Shown here in pieces: positions 50,206 to 60,200 of a stretch of 64,000 nt of DNA. The stretch is taken from contig NC_135552.1 of assembly GCF_964340395.1 (NCBI RefSeq), positions 1,976,517 to 2,040,516 on the forward strand, in the 5' to 3' direction. Each line of letters starts with the position of its first letter. Position 1 is the first letter of the stretch. This DNA comes from Glandiceps talaboti. Its lineage: Eukaryota > Hemichordata > Enteropneusta > Spengelidae. The notes under the pieces were generated by a model. The model saw nothing but the letters and a program-made list of their open reading frames with translations. It ran no database searches and had not been told where the DNA came from. A program made the position numbers and the translations under genes.

Positions 50206-50210
50206 AGCTC

Positions 50211-52489
50211 CTCATGGATTTTTTACCAGCTATCTATCTTAAATAGAAGCATGGATTGTTAACTGCTACTTATTGCTACTTACACAGAATTCAAGTTAGC
50301 TGTGAACCAGTGACATGTAGGTATAGTTATGAACCGCACGTTACAAAATTGGTAACCGAGAAGAAGAAAAAATTGCATTGCTTCTGCATATTGAAAAAAA
50401 TAATTTGATACAGGACTGACAATAGAAAAAAAATTGCTGTCACAGTGATGGGAAAAACATTTGCTGCCATACCCACTTCCTCCTGCCCCCCACCCCCCAA
50501 AATCAAATGGTTCTTCCCTTATAGAGAGAGAGAGAGGAGAAATTATAGAGAGATGGTGGAATATTTATGATAAAGAAGCGCAGTACATTTTGAAGCTGAG
50601 AAGCAGGTTTTAACAATTTAAGTTGACGGCCATCTTGAAAAATAGCTGCCATATTTGATTTCCGGGTGGCTACCGTATTTTCTGACTCATTGACCCTTAA
50701 GTACCAAATTTCATGCTTGTATCACAAAGTGAACGATTATGGCCAAACTGTTATACGCCTCACTATGTGAGATCATCCCTTGGGTACAATGAAAGTGTTA
50801 ACAATACTTTCAGAAGGCGACATAGCACAGTATGGAAGAAATTGATATCATACTGGTTGCATGTTGAAAACTTTGAAAATTCCAATTGATGTCAAATGTA
50901 AAGCTGGTTATATTTTCTTCATGACTTGTAAATTGTGTTTGTGACGTAAAAACAATTTGACTGTTATTTCTCTACTTCATAAATTCGAATTCCAACATAT
51001 TTTCTTGATCTTTCTCTGTATTAACTGTATTGCATACCCACCCCCGCTCACACCGTGTTAGTTTCCCGTAAAAAAAGAGACTGAAATGATTATTGAATTG
51101 ACACCTTGTTCAAAAATTTGCACGGTGACCTGTTATAATATTTCTTTTTTGGATTCTCGATTAAATTTGTTAGAGTATCCGATGTATATAATAAATGGGT
51201 CACACAAAACGTGGTAAAATGGGTCACACCAAATGAATAAGAAACATCTGTACTAAGAATTCTCTTTTTTGTACAGCACAACTGTTGTTTTGAAAACTCA
51301 AAATTTTGAAATTGCACTTTTGTAGACTTGTAACCTTCAAGTACCAGCGAAGCGTTTGGTGCATTTGGTGGATACGATGTGAGATTGGCATACACTGCCC
51401 TTCTTTTTGACCAGCTGATTACCAGCTGATGTGAATAATCCTTCATATCAGGTAATATAATTGATGAGTAAACACTGTCAAATCTTGCAGTAAATCCCAT
51501 TTTAATAAAGTAAATCAGATTACTGTAGTTAAGATATATTTACATCCGATGAGTACATGATGTACTTCCGGTGGTCTATGTAATCCTTCCATCTGTTGTC
51601 TAGATGCCAGTGTGGGCTCTGAGTCAAAATGCTATCATTTAGTGATAGCAATAAATAATCGTATCCACCGATAATTCATTAACACAATTAACCTAGTTAC
51701 TGAATACATCAGCCATTTATAGTGATACCAGTAGTATGTAGCAGATAGAGGCCCCAATACCATGAATACATCAAATCTGCTTTCGTCGAAGATTCTGAAA
51801 ACTATGTATCATTGGTTGTCAAATGATTCAACAACGCCAAAGGAAACCGATGTCATTTCGAGTATATTTGAAGTGTAGTAAATCCATTATAGATAAATAT
51901 TCACACTACAGAGAGAGAGCACATAGATTTGGCTACTCGCCGGTTTGACAATGTCGTTCGCCACAAAAGGTTCTGAAAGCCAGTAATTTGTCTCAGGTAG
52001 TCAAGTCTGTGGGTTATATCAAGGGACACCTATTATTGCTTAGATTTACTTTTCCTAATAATACGGGTTGTGTGATATTAAGGAAAATATTACATGAATC
52101 CTGCTACTACAAATGTAACAATATACTCTCTATACTACAAGATAACTATATAGTGTTCTTTACATAAAGGTAGGGAAAATATGTTCAAGTCAAACGTTGT
52201 TTCACTAGTATTTAGACTGTAGACAAGGAAAGGAATAATCAAAGAAATACTACGCGTCCCCATGGGTTATTTTACGTTCTACGTTGCCCATACCGAATTG
52301 AAATTATATATTTTTTACCATAAAAGACAACGCAGAAAATATGATAGCCATGTATACGAAATTTCGTTATTGTCAATTTATAATGATGTGCAATTATTTA
52401 TATATTTATTTATTTATTTATTGTATCCCTTTTGTATCAGGGGTCACTAAACATGTTAGGAGTGGCACTAACAGAAACCGCATAGAAGT

Positions 52490-52494
<5 letters not shown>
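50211..52494. other. Intergenic DNA, nothing firmly recognised
   Basis: AT-rich, no ORF with family resemblance. A segment near 50625-50770 (GGCCATCTTGAAAA, GCCATATTTGATTT, ACCAAATTTCATGC) looks like an old dispersed repeat but has no visible ends. The 136-codon - strand ORF at 51090-51500 has no recognisable motif and is probably chance. Confidence 0.5.

Positions 52495-52561
<67 letters not shown>
52495..52561. repeat. (GA)n microsatellite
   Basis: About 33 uninterrupted GA dinucleotides. Confidence 0.97.
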
Positions 52562-52565
<4 letters not shown>

Positions 52566-53006
52566 GCTTCAAATGTTAGTATATCTAACCTCAACTGTTC
52601 CATATTAGTTTTAAAAAATCTTTTTGTGTAAACATCTACTGATCTGATTAATGGAAGTACACCGTGTACTGACGAATATGACCACCATGACAACCACGAT
52701 ATACATTTATTTCACCAGAAAAGGTTTGATTTAAAATCATCACACAACATTCTTACTTTAACAGTAGTAAATCTGCCCCAAATGGCGTTTCGACGTTCAC
52801 AACGTCCTACGCAAATTGTTGTCAAGACAACACAGTCTTAATATCGGGCTCCTAGCTGTAAACTTTGCCCTAATGCGCACGCGTATAACTATCTTTGTAT
52901 ACCCTATCCATGCATTTTGCCTCTCAAACCATGGTGAAGTTTTTTGGAAGCCAGCCAGTGTTTATCCAAATGATTCACCATACAGTAACTGTTATCGTTA
53001 TCAGGA

Positions 53007-53014
53007 CATATAAA
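53007..53014 (+). promoter_or_regulatory. Possible TATA box of the sphingomyelinase-like gene
   Basis: ATATAAAG, about 240 bp upstream of the ATG at 53250. With a start site about 30 bp downstream, the 37-bp repeats at 53051-53157 would lie in the 5' UTR. Inference only. Confidence 0.3.
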
Positions 53015-53050
53015 GCCTCTACACGTTTTGAAAAAGTTGCAGATTGTACT

Positions 53051-53157
53051 TGAATACCACACTGTTCAACATCACATCCAGACTTGGTGAATACCACACT
53101 GTTCAACATCACATCCAGACTTGGTGAATACCACACTGTTCAACATCACATTCAGGT
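53051..53157. repeat. 37-bp tandem repeat, three copies
   Basis: TGAATACCACACTGTTCAAC followed by ATCACATCCAGACTTGG. It lies in the promoter/5' UTR region of the downstream gene. Confidence 0.9.
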
Positions 53158-53249
53158 CACTGGTTTGTAAATACGTCTTGAAAGCCTACCGTGCTCAACC
53201 TTCAGATTGAAATTAGTTGGGGGTTTTTGTGAGAAATAGAAGAACTGTT

Positions 53250-53307
53250 ATGGAGATTTTTATGATAGTATTCGTCATCATTTGTGCGATATCTATCACA
53301 TTTGGAG
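53250..53307 (+). CDS. Sphingomyelinase-like gene exon 1: signal peptide
   Basis: Encodes MEIFMIVFVIICAISITFG plus the first base of a Gly codon, then the strong donor GAG|GTAAGT. The hydrophobic stretch is a clear signal peptide. It was chosen because the phase-1 end fits the phase-1 acceptor at 60150 (G|GT giving Gly). The intron of 6.8 kb is long. A competing upstream exon at 59843 is out of phase. Confidence 0.65.
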
Positions 53308-56300
53308 GTAAGTTTAAAACTTGGACTTTAACACTTTCATTCACTGGCCATTCTTTAACACTTTCATACGCAGGCCATTCGTCATCGTCACAAACCACGG
53401 CCTGTTTTACGGCACCGTTCTTAACCCACTGATTCAAAGTTTAGCGGAAGAAATAACAGCTCTGGTTTGCGAGATTGACCATTCTTGAACACTTTCATAC
53501 ACTGGCCATTCTTTATCACTTTCATACACTAGCCATTCTTTATCACTTCTATTCAATAATTTTATGAAATGCAGCAATATGCTTTGCTGTAATGGATGCA
53601 TTTCAAGTTTAGATCTAAAAATAAACACAATATAACTACTTAAAAGGCCGAGTTATGTAACAGAATGTTTGAAGTCTTGTAAGTTTGAAGGATCTAGGAT
53701 TGTTAACATTTGTATGATACCTCGTTCTCCTTCCGATAGAATGTTGTTCACCATGCCAAGGACGCTGAAATACAAAACCAGATCTGGTTGTCTCGGAAGG
53801 CCTTCTAATACGAGTCAAAAGTTATTGACCGTGATATCACTCTTTCTAAAAACGCTTACAAGTTTTTAATTTCACAAATGACAAACAAGTTACTTTCGAA
53901 AATGTAAGAACTTTCTATCTTTTAACATCAAATCTGAGTAAAGTTCCACTTAATTTTCGATCATTTAGGCCTAAAATAATTGTTTGGTTCCGGTTACCCG
54001 ACCCCATCTAGTTTTTTTTCACGCCGACCCTAAACTTTTTTACGTAGTCGAGAAAAAATAATACAATCGCGAAAACTGTGAAGTCTTGCCAGAAATAGTG
54101 GATGCGGAAACTGACACCATCTTAAAATGACATTATAAAATTGTTCTTCCAATCTGTAATGGCTTTACATCTAATGAGAAGAAACCAATACCAATAACAC
54201 AGAGACAATATGAAAAACAACGGAAAACATAACTACACGAACTCATTTAGTTCTGTTTACAAATATAAACAAAACAAAATAATCATACAAGTAAACAAAC
54301 AAACAAAAACAAATAAATAAACAAGTAAACAAACAAACAAAATAAACTGACAAATGAGTAGATAACACTGCCCCCCCCCAATGGTCACATATGGAAATAA
54401 CGTGGGTTATTTCCATATGTGACCATGGGGGGGGGGGGGGGGGGGGCAGTGTTTAGTTCGTTGGTTTGTTGTCGTTTACACGTTTACTCATGTATGTATC
54501 TACTCATTTGTCAGTTTATTTTGTTTGTTTGTTTACTTGTTTGTTTTGTTTGTTTGTTTGTTTGTTTGTTTACTTGTTTGTTTGTTTGTTTGTTTTTGTT
54601 TTTTGTTTGTTTACCTGTATGTTTATTTTGTTTTGTTTATATTTGTAAACAGAACTAAATGAGCCTCGGCACCTTGTGTACTACCTACCCGATCCGCGAT
54701 TCTAAACACTCACTGCTACCTACCCTATTCTAAAATTGAGCATAATCGGGACCACACAATTTTTTTATATAAACAAAACAATTTTTTGCAAATTACATAT
54801 GTGAAGTAACCTGAACTTCGCACCATCCGCATTCATGTCGTTGTGACTTGTGTAAGATGTGTAATTACCGTTTGTACTCGTGCGTGGATGAAACTTTAGC
54901 ATAGCTTAGTTGCTCTATCGAACAAGGAAAAAACACGTCTTCGGAATGGTTCAAAATAACCCAGACATCGAAAAACAGAAATGGCGTTAATTTGATTGCT
55001 GCTAATACTGAGAAAGTAGTGTAGATCTTTCTCACCAGCAGGCTTTTGTGTTTAACCTTTGAAAATACACCAAAGGTTATTGGTGACACTTTGACGGGCC
55101 ATCCCCCAACTGTTATCTGTTTATTGAAGTTATTAAACTACATGCATATTATATGTTACCAACACAGTAACGTCATGGTATGTACTGAATCCGATTCACT
55201 CAATCGAACAATATGTGTGTATCCTATTAACATCTAGTGTGTATCAATGTAACACAGTAATTCGATCCACAAACCATTGATTCCAAAATACCACGTCCCT
55301 GACATTATTACATGGTGTCACCTTCTGTGGTTGCTGGCTATTCTACCCTGTCAATTACACGGGTTACTCCTAGTACTCAAAATGGCATGAGTCAGAATCA
55401 CTACTGTTTTACTCACTGCATGCAGTCTTTATCCTGCCCAGTCTTTAGATAAATAAAGAGTCGGGTAAAGGTTGAATTTGGTCATGGACATTGCCTCCCC
55501 TTCGTTGCCAACTGAATTCTATTTGATACACGTAATAACTAGTATGGATACAATACCCCTATCATTTACCTAGTCAAGTGGGAGTAATTTACCAAATTCT
55601 CCACTAGTACTCTCCTAAAAATATAGAAGATAAGTTACAGACCCTTTTACCTGCTATAGTAATTATATTAAAATTATCTTTGAATTGATCTGATGTTTAT
55701 ATTAGACTACACCTAGATAGATATATGTTGTAGCGAGCTGTGGGTGGAAAACTATTAAATGATAGTCTTTTTGCAACAAACTAGTCACTAGTACTTGACA
55801 TTGTTTTGTGACAAACCAGTGGCACGTTTTTCGTTTTGCAACCCCATATCTTGCACTAGATGTACTTGTTTTGTGACATACCAGTAACATGATTTTCGTT
55901 TTGCGCCAATCTGGTTCTCAAAATTTTTGTGACAAACTAATTGTCATTTTATTTTCTTGCTTAGTGGTATTGCTGTCATGTAACAGAAAAGATTGGCCGT
56001 AAAATGTCGATACTAGATAATATGACGTAAAGTATATACAACATATAGCATTGTGAGAACCTTCTGAAAAACGTCACGTGTTAAAAGACTATTTCTTCAC
56101 GTTTGATACCCCGTAGCTTTATATGACGAAGTCCACAGAGCGTCGTGGTATATGTATGGTCAAAACAACCCTGTCATTATGTTCTGAGGATCACTAGCGA
56201 ACAATATGCGGTTTCTTGCTCACAACACGTGTAGAATGGAGGTGGTTAGATTCCAACCATTGTTATGAATTGAAATGTCAATGGACACTACTGTAATCTG

Positions 56301-56972
56301 AATTTGGATGACGTCAATGAAACACTAATAGAAATGCAAAATACAGTCAATATACTATTTGTATTTCCACGGAATAGTGTATACTGTATCTGATATTAGA
56401 CACTATTTACCAGATCCTAGTTCTAGTAATTCTATGACACACACGAAAAGTGTTTGAGGTTAAAAAAGTGAAAATCAAACAAAATTATCCATGCATACGG
56501 CATTCGTACAAATGACAAATGATAATAAGATAAGAACTAAAGGTATATTAATCACTGATTGTATCAAAATGAATATGAAGGGAGAATATGATTTACTGTT
56601 TATTAACATATCAGTAAGGTGTTAATCTCATATACGAGCCAAAGTACCCAGTCAGTTGAAATTCAATATCAAGCTTAAGGTTCTAATAATACAAATTTAG
56701 ATTCATTGCATTGGATACAGCAATAATTACACTGAAAAGAATCGTATCAATTGATTTCATATATATATATATATTGGATACTGCGGTATAGAGCACTGTC
56801 TTAGCAGATTGACACTCACCGGTGAGTATCAATCTGCTAAGACAGTGCTCTATACCGCAGTGGCAGAGCGTAATAGTTTTGGTAGTACTGGAACTCTTTC
56901 TTGGTTGTAACTCGGAGTTTCACGCATTGTGCGATCATCAGACAACCCAAGAAAGAGTTCCAGTACTACCAA

Positions 56973-57026
<54 letters not shown>

Positions 57027-57249
57027 TTGACTGGGTGTTGATATAACCACATAAAAGTGCTCAATACGGTTAGTAGAGCGAATTATATACAGGTTTTGAA
57101 AATATGAACAAAATTACATGCTATTGACCCTACAGAACTGTTCCTCACTCATCAGGGGTAGAAACCCCTGATGAGTGAGGAATACACACCTCACGAAACA
57201 GTTCTGTAGGGTCAATAACATGTAATTTTGTTCATATTTTCAAAACCTG

Positions 57250-57299
<50 letters not shown>

Positions 57300-60200
57300 T
57301 GACTAAAATATGTATATATAATATATGATTAGTGACAAAATACATTAATTAACTATTTACAACGAGTTTGTAGTGCTTATAGAAGATCATACAAATTGCT
57401 TGGTGGATTCAATAAAGCTATATTAATAACCTCTGGTATATTAACTTCAACAGCAATCTTAGCAATGGTTCCAGCTATACCTGGGTTTTTTTATCTGGTG
57501 TTGCAGCTGTGCCTGTGGTATTGAGTATAATGAATTCAAATTTAAAACTCACTGATAAAGAAGAAAATCTTAAAGTACAACACAAAAATTACAAACAATT
57601 ATTAACCTACACAAGAAGTAAAATATTTGAAGAAAATGCATCAGAATTTATCAAAGATGTTTTTAATAAATCATTGGAGTTTCAGAAAAATGATATGTAA
57701 CACTATTAGAAATCTACATGAAAAAGTATAAATTAAATAGCTCATTAAATATTATATATATGTGTGTGTGTGTGTGTGGATTCCCAATATCTATCAATTA
57801 GTGATTTGAAAGATGTAGATAATATAGACAATAGATAGAAATCGTATGTAGCTGCAAAGTGTATACACCACGGTGACTTCTCACACTGCTATATCAAGTA
57901 CCGATGAGTATATCTTTGTACATATTTGACCACAAATAGTTCTATATACCCTTATTTATAGACCCTATTTATGGTAAGCACCCTATCTTTTTATTTTAGC
58001 TTTATTACAATCAGTAAATTAAGAGTTTCAACCGACCTACATGTATTTATACTATCGTTGAAAAATGGGTAAACGAGTTGACGCATATTTGAACATTTAC
58101 TTGACATTTACCATCACTTGTATGGTGACTAAATCTTGGTGACCCATATCTACCAGTAATGGTGTGTAAAAGCTTTCATCTTATCACCTAATGTTCTGAT
58201 TTCAAGCAATCAATAATGTCCGAGATAATAGGGGAGGATAGTTGGACGTGACTCTTCCAAGTTTTGGTATGGAAAATAACAGGGCTTGGAATTAAATGTG
58301 TCAATATCAATTACTACTGAAGGTCTTGTCTGATTTGACTATCTCGCAGCTCGGAAATATGTAGACTGCCATTTGTAACACGTGTGAGCTGATGTATGAT
58401 GCACCCACGCAGTCCCTCTATCAGTGATTTACTTAAGGTCTATCGTTGATTCAGAATTGAGATAGTTTGTGTGGGTACTTCAACATTACACATGTTTGTT
58501 GTTTCAATTTGACTGTCCATGCATGCTAACCTCGAATACGTGGGATGTCAAATCGAACTCACATTTTGACTTTCAGCAAAGTGATTCTTCCTACTTGTTT
58601 CTCACGCCAACTACCCCGACCTTTAGTTATAGGGCATGGAACGGTAATTTGAGACCCATGCCATATCGATTGTACAGTCCATAACCCTTTTAGGAGACTC
58701 AGTACAACCACATAACTGCAATATAAAGAAGTGACAGTTGCAATACTAATGTCTTTGTGCAAATAATTCCAAGTTCTTTGCATTTTCCAGTATATGCCAT
58801 ACCTGACATGCCAAGAAATAACTATGTAATGTCAATTTTATGTTAGTTCATATATTCCGATGGTATAGTCAGTTTAGAGCACCGGTGACATTGAATGTTC
58901 AGTACCTAGCCTGCGGGGGAGGGGCAGGTGCCCCCCACCCCGAGATTTTTAGGAAAAAAGAAAGAAAAAAAGCAACTTTTCGAATACATAGCGATATTAT
59001 ATATTAAAATCGTTATTTACGTGACATTCCTAGCATACGCGTTTTGAATTGATGGTTCACAAAAGTCAAAAGTGATTGTACTTACACTCTGATTCCTCGT
59101 CTCTATATTGTACGCTGACTTAATTAACTTTTTGTAAATTGTAACTGCAGTGCAGCGAATTCAAAATTCTTTGTGCGGGAAAGTGCAAAAGAAGTGTTCA
59201 CATGCACTTTGCATTTTCCGCGAATAACAGTAGTCTTGAAAGTCTCCTTCATTTGAAGACAGCAAGACTAGTCGTAATAATGTCAGCGAGTGAAACTCCA
59301 AAAAACGATGTCGTATCCAGCAGTCTATTTTGACATTTGTCAGGAAACAGACAGGGTAAACATACCATTATGTATCACATCAAAGGAAAAAGTCGTTCAA
59401 CGTGAGGTCGCCTGTATGCAGTGACTCCGAAGATGCTCTCGATCTAATTTACGTCTTGTTCATTATATTAAAACATTTACTGATAAAACTGTAGGTCTCT
59501 TTTTACAATATTTTGGTGGCCCTGAAAAAGTATTAAAACTAGGTACGCAGTTTAAGATCCACTCTTTGAAGATCTACTTTCAATCGTGTTCGACGTTCTC
59601 TTTGGTTGAAATGTTGTTTGATATAATTATCTCATTGCATTTGCACTGACACTAGCGTAACAGTTATTCCGCAATTCATTTTGAAGCGACAATTTGATAT
59701 GGAAAGAATGGCCCTGAATTTGTAAACAGAGCTGTACCTTCGATATCGAAATCCGACCTTCAATTTTCATTATAATGTTAATGACAAGGAGAATCCACTG
59801 ATTTCACCTTGGATTCCAACATAAAGTAGTACCATAAAGGTTATGGAAATGACAGAAATAAATATATTCAAAATGTTATTTCTACTTCTCGTTGTACCTG
59901 CACAGACTGTAGGGCAATTAGTTGGGTAAAGAAGAGGGTTGGAGTGTTATCGCGCGTGCGATGGAAGTCAATGTCCTGGTCTTGAATTGCCGGCATCAGG
60001 GCAGTGAAAAGGGTGTCCGATATGGGTTAGTTGTGATTCATACCTCTATAATAGTGATATGAGGTTGTGGGAGAGTCTCCTTTATAGAGTAGACGGCTAA
60101 AAGTTGATAATTTCACTTACATGTATTTTTCCTATATTACCACTTTCAGGTACTTTGTATGATGTTGGCACTGGACCTTTCTGCAGTGCCAGTCCTGATG

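Larger units (their letters stand above)
47010..50210 (-). mobile_element. Decayed Penelope-like retroelement remnant
   Basis: On the - strand, a reverse transcriptase segment (49481-49720), further decayed coding stretches downstream (KFFINKLTQRGYNKSEV near 49200-49280; KFYFIKVLHDLQIPTLALLC near 48195-48270), and a terminal AATAAATTTCATTCATTC tail (47010-47040) point to one old element. Family assignment rests on the RT segment, the downstream RGYNKSEV-type region and the LTR-like direct repeats near 48552 and 50072, typical of Penelope-like elements. Several stops and frameshifts make it inactive. Boundaries are approximate. Confidence 0.55.

Noticed and set aside
51090-51500. 136-codon ORF on the - strand
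   Set aside because: No recognisable motif, no splice or promoter context, AT-rich composition. Probably chance.
54419-54658. Leu/Cys/Val-rich ORFs resembling membrane segments
   Set aside because: Translation of (GTTT)n in the arm of a foldback repeat.
56822-57050. 66-codon ORFs on both strands ending or beginning in IYIYIY
   Set aside because: They run through the palindromes and AT microsatellite. The conserved content is the hammerhead, not protein.
59843-59925. Signal-peptide-like ORF (MLFLLLVVPAQTVGQLVG) with a following GTAAAG, as first exon of the sphingomyelinase gene
   Set aside because: It would end in phase 2 (or phase 0 at an earlier GT), while the next acceptor at 60150 needs phase 1. 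The exon at 53250-53307 has the right phase and a stronger donor. It could still be a relic or an exon of a different transcript.
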